Of a stretch of 64,000 nt of DNA, positions 8,327 to 17,494 are shown one piece after another. How positions within the stretch are numbered: the stretch's first letter is position 1; every line of letters begins with the position of its first letter. The stretch spans positions 1,612,001 to 1,676,000 of the forward strand of contig NZ_CP134223.1 of the NCBI RefSeq assembly GCF_031599675.1. Reading direction: 5' to 3'. Position numbers and translations under genes: made by a program. This DNA is from Paenibacillus pedocola. Its GTDB lineage: Bacteria; Bacillota; Bacilli; Paenibacillales; Paenibacillaceae. The notes under the pieces are model-generated. The model worked only from the letters and a program-made list of their open reading frames with translations, was not told the origin of the DNA and made no database searches.

Positions 8327-11300
8327 ATGGTGAACCATTACACACGAAGGGTACTGGCATTTCTGGTAACGGCGTTTGTGTTTTTATTTGTCCTCTCTAT
8401 GAACTCAGGCAGTCCGGCTTATGCATTAAAGGAGCGGGCGCCCGTACCGCCCGTAGAAAAGCAGTCTTATGCAGGCGTGGTCGATTCCGAGTGGCTGGAA
8501 ATCTGCCTGGTAGATAATCCTTACTCCGATGCTAATGTAACCAATACAGACTATTACATCATCAAGAGCGACGACGACCCGGTTTTTAAGGACGGTATTA
8601 AGCCGGTCCTGGTTCATTACCGGTATTTCCCCGAAGAAGCTCCGTTTAACTCGACTTTAGCAGGTGATTTCGGCAGCATCCAAGTCTCGTACAGGGCTTA
8701 TCTTAAGCTGCCTTCTTCCGTAAAATTCAAAGAAGGGTTGAATTACACCGTTACAATCAATCCTGCGGTTGCTAAGGTAAATGAGCAGAATACCTTTGCG
8801 TTCAAATTCGACCTTGAACAGCCCAATCTTGTGATCCATTCCAATCAGGTCGGATACCCTTCGGAAGGGCCCAAAATTGCGTATTTGTCTCACTGGACGG
8901 GACAGGGGAGTGTAGAGTTCGGGGCCTACAAGAACTTTTATATTATGGATAAAAATACTGGGAAAAAGGTGTTTACAGGTACTGTTACACCACCCAATCC
9001 TTTTGTACTTGACAAGTGGACATACAGTTATATTTATAAGCTGGACTTCAGCAGTTTTAAGGCAGAAGGGGAATATTACCTTTATATCCCGGGAGTGGGC
9101 GTGTCCTATCCATTTAAAATCGAAACGTCGATTTATAAGGATAAAATCGGGTATACGATCACGCGCGCTTTATTTATGCAGCGCGACGGAGATCACGGAC
9201 TTGACGATCCGCGTAACTTTACCCATTGGAAACGGCCGGCCACCCATACGGATGACGCCATTGATCAGGCTTTGTTCCGTGATAATGGCGGAACGAAAGA
9301 AGCCGCCGAGGCTGCAAAGGTTGACCTGGCCGGAGGCCATATGGACGCAGGGGATCGCGGGAAGTATCCTTATAATTCCGGTTATGTCGGCATTGATATG
9401 CTGATGGGCGCCAAATACTTTCCGGATCAGGTAGAGGCGCTCGGCGAGTCACTGGAAATCCCAGAATCGTTTAACGGAAAGCCCGATTACCTGGATGAGC
9501 TTGTATATGAGCTCGACTGGCTGACTAAAGCGGTAATGAACACCTCCACCAACGGGGCGCTTGCCGGTTATCTTAGACCGCAGACGCCTACCGATCCGGA
9601 TAAAGGTACTTATGAAACCGGGCTGGATTTGAAAGGTGCTTCCCAACGCATGTTCTATAACAGAACGCAGGGGCCGTATGCCTCGGAAACCTTGTTTGCT
9701 GCGGGAGTACTGGCCCAGGCTTATAATACGCCGCTCATGCAGAAGTATTATTCAGAGCCGGGGCCAAATGGAGGCAAGAGCAAAGTAAGTAAGTACCTGG
9801 ATGCCGCCGTTAAGGCTTACAAAGGCTTCAAGGTGTATGAGAATTCGACGAATCCGCTGTGGAATAAATCTTACTACGATTTAAGCGGTACAGGGGATAA
9901 ACCGGGAGTGAAGCATTTATGGTCTAATGAAATGCTGCTAACGGCCAGTGCCTTACTCGCAGCGATGGGAGACCAAGACTCTTTGGACGGGATTACCAAG
10001 GATGAGTTGGTGACCCGGATCGAGCAGGAAATGCCGCTTAACCGAACCGATTATAATTCATTCAAGCAGTATTTCTGGGTATTGGACCGGGCATGGCTGG
10101 GCGTATTTGTCTCTATGTATGAGAACCCGAATCTGAATGAAGGCCTAAGGAACTGGGCCAAGGGAGGGATTCTTAATTATGCAGTTTCGGAACTGAGTTT
10201 CTCGGATCCGTTTGGCGCATCCGCACAGGACAAAGGATATAAGAATCAGATCGGCTGGAGATTTACAAGCTCGACTCTGATGCCTGTCCTTGTCGGATAC
10301 GGCGTGACCAAAGAGCAGAAATATCTGGACCGGATTCAAAAAACGTGGGATTACACACTGGGAAGCAATGCAGTCAGCAGATCGTTTATTACGGGACTTG
10401 GCGATCCGCAAAGAGCGCCAAGATGGTTTGTCCATGAGATGAACCTGTATCAATGGACCAAGTATAAAGAAGGGAAAGGTGAGGGCTGGTCCGAACCTCC
10501 GCCGGGAATTCCGAATTCCGATATCCAAAGCGCCCCTTATCCTTCCTGGTACGACGACAAGGAGAATACGATCGCGAAAACGAAGGTCTTCCCGGAATAT
10601 CAAGAGGATTATGCCGTCATGTACCGTTATACCGATTCTTGGAATACGACAAATGAGTATTCGGTTAATATCCTATCGGCAAATGCGGCTTCCATTCTGC
10701 CGCTAATCCCCGTAGAGACCGTAACACTTAACGTGTATTCCGCTGAGGGAGAGGTAGTTCCTGCCGGAGGCACCTACAACAAGGGGACCAAGCTTACCCT
10801 TAACGCAAAGGGACACCTTGGGCACCAATTTAAGGCATGGAAAGATAAAGACGGCAATGTGATCGGCGAAGAGAGCGAAATTACCATCACCTTGGATATG
10901 GATACGACCTTAACCGCAGAATACGAGCCGGTTAATTCCTATACCGTCACGGTGAATGCTGTACACGGTAAAGTAACGCAGGAGAATCCGCTCGGACAAT
11001 ACAATGCCGGAGAGAAGATCACCCTTAGCGCAGAAGCGGAATACGGCTATGAATTTGTTGGCTGGGATGACCTGGAGAATAGCGGTCCGTCGTCGAGGGA
11101 TATTATCGTGGACCGTGACCTTAATCTGACCGCACGATTCAAGGAGCTTTCCAAGCATAGCCTGAAGGTTGATGCACTTGACGGCGGTATTATGAAGGTC
11201 AATCCGCTCAAGTCGTCCTATTACAAAGGCGATGAAGTGATTCTCACTGCTGTGGATCATTTCGGGTACAAATTCAGCAAATGGGACAAAGATTTTGAAT

Positions 11301-14191
11301 CGACTCTAAATCCTGCCTCGGTAATCATAGACAGGGACAAAGAAATAACGGCCAATTTCGAAGAAGTACCGGTCTATACGCTTAACGCAGCAGCGATAGA
11401 AGGTGGTACGGTTACGCAGGCGGCCAAGCAGCCTGCCAACGCATCCGGTAACCGGTATGAAGCAGGGTCAGTAGTAACACTGACTGCAACAACCAAACCC
11501 GGGTATTTGTTTACAGGCTGGAGCGGGGACGTTGCCAATGAAAAAATACATGAGATTCCGCTGACAGTTACGGTTAATGCAGACACCACGATTACCGCGA
11601 ATTTCAAGCCGGCCAACACGCTGATGAGCGTCGACGTAACACCCGGAGCGGTGCCGGGTAAGACCGTGGTAACCAATGCGGTGTACACCCTTACCAGCAG
11701 TGGAAACGCATTTAGTTTGGCGCCTGACAGCTTCAGATATCTGCTGCGCCCGGGTCTGAAGGACAACACGGTGTTCACCGCGACCCTGAATTCCTTGACC
11801 GGCAGCAATCCGGAAGCGGCCGCGGCCGGTATCCAGATCCGTAGAGACTTGACGCATAATTCCCAATATGCTGCGATCATGGTGAGAAACGGAAAAATCC
11901 TCATGCAGGTCCGTAGGGGCGGCACCGGCAGAGATTTGGTAGACTTAGGCGTAGTAGGCGACAAGCCTGTACACCTTAGAATTGAAAGAACTATATACCG
12001 GGACATTACGCTATCGTGGTCTACGGATGGGGTGGAATGGAAGAGCGCTAAGCTCCAAACACTATGGGATTGGGTTAAGCCGGAAATGGAGTTGACCATC
12101 GGGTTGTTTGTTTCCGCCGGAGCGGGAGACAACACGGCTACAGCAACTTTCAGCAATGTCAGCTGGCCCAATATGTACACTTTGACTGTGGAATCCGATG
12201 GGCTGGGTGATGCGGGAGTAGAGTCAGGTTTGTATGTGGCTAATTCAAACGTGAAACTTCACGCCATTGCGCGGGATCAGGATAAATATACCTTTACACA
12301 CTGGTCCGGTGATCTCACAGGCAAAAGAAATCCTGTCAATCTGAGCATGACCGGAGATAAGACAATCAAAGCCAACTTCGGGCCGATGCCGGCTGCTTGT
12401 GAATTGAAGGTGTCAGCGGTCACGGGAGGAAAGATCCTGCTGGATCCTCCGTTACCCAAAGGAGGTACTTATGCTCCCAATACCAAAGTGAAGGTTACAG
12501 CCCTTCCGGACCTGGGATACCGGTTTATTCATTGGGAAGGAGATCTGGTAGGAACAGAGGCTGACACCTACCTGGTTATGAACGGACACAAGGAAATATC
12601 GGCCAAATTCGTTTCCTACAAAAGCTCGGATATCGCTACCGAATATACCGGAGCCACCACGGACGACGAAACCGGCCTCACCATGACTGCGTCGGGACAA
12701 AACATCTGGGCGGGAAGCGACAGCTTCAGATATACCTACGTGGATCATCTCACCGGAGAAGCGGATATTGTTGCGCAAATCACAGAGTTTAACGGGACGA
12801 CCGATAACGCGCGGGCAGGCATTATGATCCGGCAGGGGATTTCCGCAGGGAGCGGCTACCAGGGCATTTTTATTAACAAGGACCGGAAAATTATCAGCCA
12901 GTACCGCATCGGTGCACAAACTGTGCGGCCGTATGTTTCCGAACCTGTCAGCGGGCCGATCTGGCTGAAGGTGGAGAAACGGGGGACAACGCTCCGGACA
13001 TACTCCTCTGCTGATGGCCAGACCTGGACCCTGAGGGATTCACAAACGCTGGCAGCTTTTGTGGGTCCGTTCACCGCCGGTTTAGCAGTGGCCGCAGGCC
13101 AGGACAGCAAATTTGTGACGGCCAAGTTCGGGTCGGTTAAATGGCCTGTAGTTCAGGCTTATCCGTTGCAGACAGAAGCGGTAAACGGAACCATAACGGT
13201 CAGTCCGTCGGCTCCTGCCTATCCGGCAGGCACTGTGGTGACGGTGACCTATGCGGCTGCTCCGGGCTATATCTTCACCGGCTGGAGCGGTGACCTTAGC
13301 GGCCTCGCCAACCCGGCGACCGTAACGATGGATACCTACAAAACCATTCGAGCGAACTTTAGAAAAGAGACCGACCGCTATACCCTGGTCACAAATTCGG
13401 TCTATGGGGTCATCGAAATAGATTCTCCTCAGGAGTCCTACAGCGCGGGAACACAGGTAACCCTGAGCGCTACACCGGCTAAAGGGTATGCCTTCAGCGG
13501 CTGGAGCGGCGATTTCAGCGGCACAGCCAACCCGGCTACCGTAATCATGGATGACAATAAGACGATTACAGCAAACTTTATCCGGGTGCTGGTTCCGCAG
13601 AAGGATTATTGGAGTGAGGATATCGGTAGTATTACTACCGGTGCCACTATGGCGACGGACGCATCCATTAAGGTGAAAGGATTCGGCTCGAATATATGGG
13701 GTCAAGTTGACAGGTTCCGATATGTATATCAGGGGGGAATAGAAGGAGATTCCGCGATTATCGCCAAAATTGACGGTATGACCTTCTCAGGCGCTTCCCC
13801 GCATAAGGATATCAAGATTGGTATCATGATCCGCCAAAACACGAGTGCAGGAAGTGCCCATCAGGGCATATTCATCAACGGCCTCAGTGAACTCACAAGC
13901 ATACACCGCGATTATGCCGGTGGATGGGCCCAGATGAATCAGGCCGATCAGGTAACGGTTACATGGCCGGTTTGGCTGAAGGTTGAGCGAAAAGGGAACG
14001 TTGTAAAGACGTACTGGTCCAAAGACGGTGCCGTATGGACTGAAAGAAGCTCGCAAACCTTAAACCTTACCGGCTCCTATACAATGGGGCTGGCGGTATC
14101 GGCAGGTGAAGACGGTAAATTCGCCGAAGCTGCCTTTAGCAACGTCATGTGGCCAAAATTACCGGCACCAGACCCCTCGGAAAAAGAATGA
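8327..14191 (+). CDS. Giant secreted GH9 glycanase with eight InlB-like repeats and three concanavalin-like modules
   Basis: 1954 residues. A signal peptide covers about residues 1-34 (ending SPAYA). It is followed by an Ig-like domain (about 40-165), a CelD-type N-terminal Ig domain (about 167-262, starting LVIHSNQVGYP) and a GH9 catalytic domain (about 265-790). The GH9 signature GGHMDAGD is at 336-343, with Asp340 and Asp343 as the expected base residues; Glu777 in TNEYSVN is the expected acid. From residue 799 come repeats with a GYxFxGWSGD core, in the order four repeats (799-1092), concanavalin-like module (1093-1282), two repeats (1283-1428), module (1430-1605), two repeats (1608-1754), module (1755-1948). 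No SLH, dockerin, sortase motif or known carbohydrate-binding module was recognised. AGGAGG at 8312 gives a clear start. It is the only obviously secreted depolymerase in this operon. The substrate could be cellulose-like, xanthan-like or another rhamnose-bearing polymer (inference). Confidence 0.9.
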   Translation: MVNHYTRRVLAFLVTAFVFLFVLSMNSGSPAYALKERAPVPPVEKQSYAGVVDSEWLEICLVDNPYSDANVTNTDYYIIKSDDDPVFKDGIKPVLVHYRYFPEEAPFNSTLAGDFGSIQVSYRAYLKLPSSVKFKEGLNYTVTINPAVAKVNEQNTFAFKFDLEQPNLVIHSNQVGYPSEGPKIAYLSHWTGQGSVEFGAYKNFYIMDKNTGKKVFTGTVTPPNPFVLDKWTYSYIYKLDFSSFKAEGEYYLYIPGVGVSYPFKIETSIYKDKIGYTITRALFMQRDGDHGLDDPRNFTHWKRPATHTDDAIDQALFRDNGGTKEAAEAAKVDLAGGHMDAGDRGKYPYNSGYVGIDMLMGAKYFPDQVEALGESLEIPESFNGKPDYLDELVYELDWLTKAVMNTSTNGALAGYLRPQTPTDPDKGTYETGLDLKGASQRMFYNRTQGPYASETLFAAGVLAQAYNTPLMQKYYSEPGPNGGKSKVSKYLDAAVKAYKGFKVYENSTNPLWNKSYYDLSGTGDKPGVKHLWSNEMLLTASALLAAMGDQDSLDGITKDELVTRIEQEMPLNRTDYNSFKQYFWVLDRAWLGVFVSMYENPNLNEGLRNWAKGGILNYAVSELSFSDPFGASAQDKGYKNQIGWRFTSSTLMPVLVGYGVTKEQKYLDRIQKTWDYTLGSNAVSRSFITGLGDPQRAPRWFVHEMNLYQWTKYKEGKGEGWSEPPPGIPNSDIQSAPYPSWYDDKENTIAKTKVFPEYQEDYAVMYRYTDSWNTTNEYSVNILSANAASILPLIPVETVTLNVYSAEGEVVPAGGTYNKGTKLTLNAKGHLGHQFKAWKDKDGNVIGEESEITITLDMDTTLTAEYEPVNSYTVTVNAVHGKVTQENPLGQYNAGEKITLSAEAEYGYEFVGWDDLENSGPSSRDIIVDRDLNLTARFKELSKHSLKVDALDGGIMKVNPLKSSYYKGDEVILTAVDHFGYKFSKWDKDFESTLNPASVIIDRDKEITANFEEVPVYTLNAAAIEGGTVTQAAKQPANASGNRYEAGSVVTLTATTKPGYLFTGWSGDVANEKIHEIPLTVTVNADTTITANFKPANTLMSVDVTPGAVPGKTVVTNAVYTLTSSGNAFSLAPDSFRYLLRPGLKDNTVFTATLNSLTGSNPEAAAAGIQIRRDLTHNSQYAAIMVRNGKILMQVRRGGTGRDLVDLGVVGDKPVHLRIERTIYRDITLSWSTDGVEWKSAKLQTLWDWVKPEMELTIGLFVSAGAGDNTATATFSNVSWPNMYTLTVESDGLGDAGVESGLYVANSNVKLHAIARDQDKYTFTHWSGDLTGKRNPVNLSMTGDKTIKANFGPMPAACELKVSAVTGGKILLDPPLPKGGTYAPNTKVKVTALPDLGYRFIHWEGDLVGTEADTYLVMNGHKEISAKFVSYKSSDIATEYTGATTDDETGLTMTASGQNIWAGSDSFRYTYVDHLTGEADIVAQITEFNGTTDNARAGIMIRQGISAGSGYQGIFINKDRKIISQYRIGAQTVRPYVSEPVSGPIWLKVEKRGTTLRTYSSADGQTWTLRDSQTLAAFVGPFTAGLAVAAGQDSKFVTAKFGSVKWPVVQAYPLQTEAVNGTITVSPSAPAYPAGTVVTVTYAAAPGYIFTGWSGDLSGLANPATVTMDTYKTIRANFRKETDRYTLVTNSVYGVIEIDSPQESYSAGTQVTLSATPAKGYAFSGWSGDFSGTANPATVIMDDNKTITANFIRVLVPQKDYWSEDIGSITTGATMATDASIKVKGFGSNIWGQVDRFRYVYQGGIEGDSAIIAKIDGMTFSGASPHKDIKIGIMIRQNTSAGSAHQGIFINGLSELTSIHRDYAGGWAQMNQADQVTVTWPVWLKVERKGNVVKTYWSKDGAVWTERSSQTLNLTGSYTMGLAVSAGEDGKFAEAAFSNVMWPKLPAPDPSEKE

Positions 14192-14226
14192 TGGAGACTT
14201 AAGTACTATAAGCCAATAAACAAACG

Positions 14227-14288
14227 AACACCCCTTAAAGCCGGCGTTGGAACTCCCATGGGAGCTGATGCAGCTTTAAGAGGTGTTT
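14227..14288 (+). terminator. Long hairpin ending the GH9 operon
   Basis: AACACCCCTTAAAGC (14227-14241) pairs with GCTTTAAGAGGTGTT further on (14273-14287) with one mismatch. The loop contains the perfect palindrome CTCCCATGGGAG (14253-14264). It lies 36 bases after the GH9 stop and 85 bases beyond the stop of the converging nitronate monooxygenase gene, so it may serve both strands. The T-run is weak. Confidence 0.6.
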
Positions 14289-14372
14289 ATTTATGTAGCG
14301 GTGAACATCATTGTATGAGGAGTTAGGGTGGGATTATGCTTTGATAAAAAAGAATGATCTCGTATAACAACC

Positions 14373-15338
14373 CTAAGTTGCCGGGTTAAATGCCCCTTGA
14401 TACTCATTCATTAAATTATCGATAATCTGCTGTACGGACAAAATCTCTTTAATCTCATGAACTCTGGACCCAGCAAAAACCAAACCGTTCTTAACATCTC
14501 CTCTAAGGGAAGTGAGCAGGGATTCCATTGTACAGAAGCGATGTGAACAAACCTTTAGACAATCATAGCATTTGACTATCTTTAATTTGGCATCATTACT
14601 GATCCGGTCCGTAAATTCATTCCGAATCGCTCTACCTTCCAGACCCACAGTAGACTTGATTAGAACGGTATCTCCTTGCTGAGCATCTACATACTTTTGC
14701 TTGAAGGCTAAGGGAGCATCACATTCATGGCTAGCCACAAAACGGGTCCCCATTTGAACACCTGATGCGCCAATCCGAAGGGCTTTTGCGATATCATCCC
14801 CTGTCAGAATTCCACCCGCAGCAATAACCGGAATCGAAACCGCCTCTAAGACTTCAGGAAGGATATCAAACATGGATCTGTCTGTACCTAAATGACCTCC
14901 TGCTTCGAACCCTTCCACAACGACTGCGGAGGCACCAAGTCTTTCGGAAATTCGGGCTAATTTGGCGGATGAAACAATAGTTACGACAGGGGTACCATAT
15001 TCTCTACCCCAAGCATAAATATCTCTAGAAATTCCGGCTCCGGAAATAATAAAGTCAACCTTTTCCTCCAAAGCAATCTTCATTTTTTCGGCAAAGTCCT
15101 TCACTGCGAATAGTACATTCACACCGATATAACCAACCCCATTAGAGAGTTCTCTTGTTTTGCGAATATGCATTCTCAGCTCTTCAGCAGTGATTCCTGT
15201 ACCAGAGATGGTGCCGATCCCGCCTGCACTGGCTACAGCAGCGGCTAGTCCGCTTAAGGATATGCCTACACCCATTCCACCTTGAATAACAGGAACTCTC
15301 GATTTAATATGTCCGAATTGGATTGTTGGAAGTTTCAA
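14373..15338 (-). CDS. Nitronate monooxygenase family FMN enzyme
   Basis: 321 residues with the 2-nitropropane dioxygenase/nitronate monooxygenase barrel. It has VIQGGMGVGIS at the N-terminus, GAGISRDIY, EGFEAGGHLG (catalytic/phosphate region), IPVIAAGGI and GASGVQMGTRFVAS. Near the C-terminus there is a cluster CYDCLKVCSHRFC, with four cysteines in 13 residues, that could bind metal. The family oxidises alkyl nitronates using FMN. The start is a TTG (15336-15338) placed by AAGAGGTG 5 bases upstream; no ATG occurs nearby in frame. It is a single-gene unit convergent with the GH9 operon. Confidence 0.88.
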   Translation of the reverse strand: MKLPTIQFGHIKSRVPVIQGGMGVGISLSGLAAAVASAGGIGTISGTGITAEELRMHIRKTRELSNGVGYIGVNVLFAVKDFAEKMKIALEEKVDFIISGAGISRDIYAWGREYGTPVVTIVSSAKLARISERLGASAVVVEGFEAGGHLGTDRSMFDILPEVLEAVSIPVIAAGGILTGDDIAKALRIGASGVQMGTRFVASHECDAPLAFKQKYVDAQQGDTVLIKSTVGLEGRAIRNEFTDRISNDAKLKIVKCYDCLKVCSHRFCTMESLLTSLRGDVKNGLVFAGSRVHEIKEILSVQQIIDNLMNEYQGAFNPAT

Positions 15339-15593
15339 TTACACACCTCTTTCGCAAGTTGTTGACATTATTAAAACTCTCTTGAGTAATAAGATAAATC
15401 GTAACACAGTTAAGTTTTTTCCGGATGTGACTGTAAACATGCTCAAACTATGTTAAATGTCATGTCTTTCAACTGTTTTCTTTAAGCTTACGCCTGATGG
15501 ATAAATTGAAAAAATCTGGAACTCCAATTCCGGTACAACGTATGGTTGTTTGTGGAAAAAACGTTTCGTTATTCTTACATAGGGGGGATTGGT
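15339..15593. promoter_or_regulatory. Divergent promoter region between nitronate monooxygenase and serine hydrolase
   Basis: About 255 AT-rich bases without a credible ORF. The only firm elements are the ribosome sites at its two ends (CACCTCTT on the minus side at 15344, AGGGGGG at 15581). Promoter boxes are not distinct enough to place. Confidence 0.4.
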
Positions 15594-16697
15594 TTGTTAA
15601 AAGTTTTAAGATATGCTGCAATCTTCGGCGTAGCGCTTGTCCTGGTCTCCTGCTCCAATAATAGCGTCAACCGTGGCAATAAAACGTTACCGCAAGAGAA
15701 AGAAGCCATTCATCATGAAGCTGCTTTTGAAGAAGAGCTTGACCAGTATATGTCCGAGAATTTTTCAGGATCTGTGCTTCTTATCAAAAATAACAAGGTT
15801 ATTATTGCCAAAGGATATAATATGTCAGACTATGCCAATAACTTACCTAACGGACCTGAGACTATTCATCACATTGGTTCACTTACTAAAGCCTTTACTG
15901 CTGCAGCGGTCCTGCAGCTTCAAGAGGCCGGAAAGCTCAGCGTTGACGACCCCGTAGATACATACATTAAAGATTACCCTCATCATGAAGTTACACTCCG
16001 CCACTTGTTAACCCACACGTCCGGAACACCCGAATACACCCGTTTACCGGGTTTTCTAAATGATCTCAATGTCAAAGTGAGCGTTGACGAACTGATTGCC
16101 AAATTTAAAGACCTGCCACTTGAGTTTGAACCGGGCAGCCGGTTTTCTTACAGTAACTCCGGGTATGTGCTGCTGGGAGCTGTAATCGAACGAGTGAGCG
16201 GACAATCTTACAGCGATTATTTGAGGGGGCATATTTTTACACCGCTTGGCATGAAAAGATCAGGATATTTAACCAAAGACAGCATTCCTACAGATGTTGC
16301 CGTCGGGTACTCCCTTCTTACTCCTGAAGTCTCTGAGATCGCCCAGCCTATTGATATGACCGTTCCTTATTCGGCTGGAGGCATTTACTCCACTGTGGAA
16401 GATCTTTATAAATGGCTTATGGGGCTTGAGAACGGGACAATCCTTAGCAGGGCTTCCTGGGAAGCGATGCGCACACCAGAGCTTAATAAATATGCCTTGG
16501 GCTGGGCAATTCCCGGACCAATGGGTACGATATACACACATAATGGGGCAATTAATGGTTTCTCCTCGGAGATTTGGCGGGATATGTCTAAGGGAACAGC
16601 GGTTATTCTGCTTAGCAATGTAGAGGGAGACCTTGGGCATCTGAGGGATATACTGTTGCGTATGCTTGATACCATGGAGGACGCAGGACGGGAATAG
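15594..16697 (+). CDS. Serine hydrolase lipoprotein, class C beta-lactamase / penicillin-binding fold
   Basis: 367 residues from the TTG at 15594, which lies 6 bases after AGGGGGG (15581-15587); upstream in-frame starts have no ribosome site. That start gives a short signal peptide with lipobox VLVSC (Cys20), so the protein is probably a membrane-anchored exported enzyme. The active-site set of the family is present: Ser96-Leu-Thr-Lys99, the Tyr-containing FSYSNSGYVLLG and a late HNGAINGF. Members include esterases, D-aminopeptidases and penicillin-recognising enzymes; the substrate cannot be told from sequence. It is followed by its own terminator and is not in an operon. Confidence 0.85.
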   Translation: MLKVLRYAAIFGVALVLVSCSNNSVNRGNKTLPQEKEAIHHEAAFEEELDQYMSENFSGSVLLIKNNKVIIAKGYNMSDYANNLPNGPETIHHIGSLTKAFTAAAVLQLQEAGKLSVDDPVDTYIKDYPHHEVTLRHLLTHTSGTPEYTRLPGFLNDLNVKVSVDELIAKFKDLPLEFEPGSRFSYSNSGYVLLGAVIERVSGQSYSDYLRGHIFTPLGMKRSGYLTKDSIPTDVAVGYSLLTPEVSEIAQPIDMTVPYSAGGIYSTVEDLYKWLMGLENGTILSRASWEAMRTPELNKYALGWAIPGPMGTIYTHNGAINGFSSEIWRDMSKGTAVILLSNVEGDLGHLRDILLRMLDTMEDAGRE

Positions 16698-16719
16698 AGG
16701 AAGGATTTAATCTCCATAA

Positions 16720-16740
16720 AGAGGGGCTCGATGCCCCTCT
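16720..16740 (+). terminator. Rho-independent terminator after serine hydrolase
   Basis: AGAGGGGC (16720-16727), a 5-base loop, then GCCCCTCT (16733-16740) and a short T-rich tail. It lies 23 bases after the stop codon. Confidence 0.75.
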
Positions 16741-16789
16741 ATTTGTGCTTACATGTTCTTCTATTTGTCTTTCCTTTATCATTTTCATA

Positions 16790-17045
16790 TTTACCCCTGA
16801 AAAGGTTAACCAAGCCGCTTCCGTCGCAGTGGCGGGTGACACCGTTACCGTCCACGAAGGAAGTCCTTACTTACCTAATGGAAGATTTCCGCAACCCGGA
16901 ACTCACTTTGGGATTTATTAAAGCTGCGAATTGACGAGGCGATAAAGCTAATGAATGAAACCGAATGGAAAGCATATCAGATTGCGGATAAGGTAGGTAA
17001 CAAGTTTTTTATTGAACTGAAGATGTATCATTTTACAAATTATTA
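16790..17045 (+). pseudogene. Remnant of an AraC-type regulator C-terminus
   Basis: Translating from about 16921 gives LRIDEAIKLMNETEWKAYQI followed by ADKVG, which matches the last helix-turn-helix of AraC/YesN proteins (usual pattern RIExAKxLLxxTxxKxxEIAxxVGY). Neither a start nor the first half of the HTH is present in that frame, and the frame then runs into unrelated sequence. Other frames upstream (16800-16920) contain short open stretches that do not join it. This stretch of about 350 bases between the serine hydrolase and the MerR gene therefore holds a decayed gene fragment. Confidence 0.55.
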
Positions 17046-17047
17046 TG

Positions 17048-17464
17048 TTAGTGAGGAGATGAATGTTTTAGTTTACTGTTTTTATGAACAGCTTCCGTCC
17101 CGCTATCCAAGGCGGTCTTGTAATATAAACATTTATGTTCTATAACTTCCATCGTTTTTTTGAGCTCTTCCATCTGCGCTTCTACGGAAGCTTTACGTTC
17201 CAGGAACATGTCATATCTTTGCTGCAGGGTGGCGTCTCCTTCAGAGCACCACTCAATGAAATGTTTGATTTCCTTAATCGGCATCCCGGATAACTTCAGG
17301 CATTCAATTACTTTTAAAGCGTCCATATCCGATTCTTTGAACACGCGTTTCCCGCTGGAGGTCCTTTCGATAAAAGGAATTAGACCTTCCTTGTCATAGT
17401 AACGCAGGGTATGTGGTGTCATGTTAAAGTATTCTGCAACTTCACTTATGGAGTATGTCTTCAT
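17048..17464 (-). CDS. adhR: MerR family regulator, AdhR/NmlR-like
   Basis: 138 residues. The N-terminal winged helix (YSISEVAEYFNMTPHTLRYYDKEGL, residues about 4-28) is the MerR DNA-binding domain; a coiled coil (RKASVEAQMEELKKTMEVIE) follows. Cys55 in VIECLKLSGM matches the single redox/electrophile-sensing Cys of the AdhR/NmlR group, which senses aldehydes such as formaldehyde and methylglyoxal. It is divergent from an alcohol dehydrogenase gene, and the shared intergenic carries an 18-bp palindrome of the kind these regulators bind. The start is supported by GGAG 7 bases upstream. The gene symbol is assigned by analogy. Confidence 0.8.
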   Translation of the reverse strand: MKTYSISEVAEYFNMTPHTLRYYDKEGLIPFIERTSSGKRVFKESDMDALKVIECLKLSGMPIKEIKHFIEWCSEGDATLQQRYDMFLERKASVEAQMEELKKTMEVIEHKCLYYKTALDSGTEAVHKNSKLKHSSPH

Positions 17465-17494
17465 CCTGTATCTCCAGTCTTAATGTATTTTTGC

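Noticed and set aside
11374..12180. 268-codon minus-strand frame inside the GH9 gene
   Set aside because: It lies opposite InlB-like repeats and a concanavalin-like module with intact motifs; no start signal or protein family.
13082..13705. 207-codon minus-strand frame in the GH9 repeat region
   Set aside because: Shadow of repeated coding sequence, without initiation signal.
16731..16934. 67-codon plus-strand ORF after the serine hydrolase
   Set aside because: Its start lies inside the terminator stem and its first half is hydrophobic non-family sequence. The real signal here is the AraC remnant in another frame.
16951..17145. 64-codon plus-strand ORF beginning MNETEWKAYQIADKVG
   Set aside because: The first residues are the tail of a broken AraC HTH and the rest runs antisense into the MerR gene, so it is not an independent gene.
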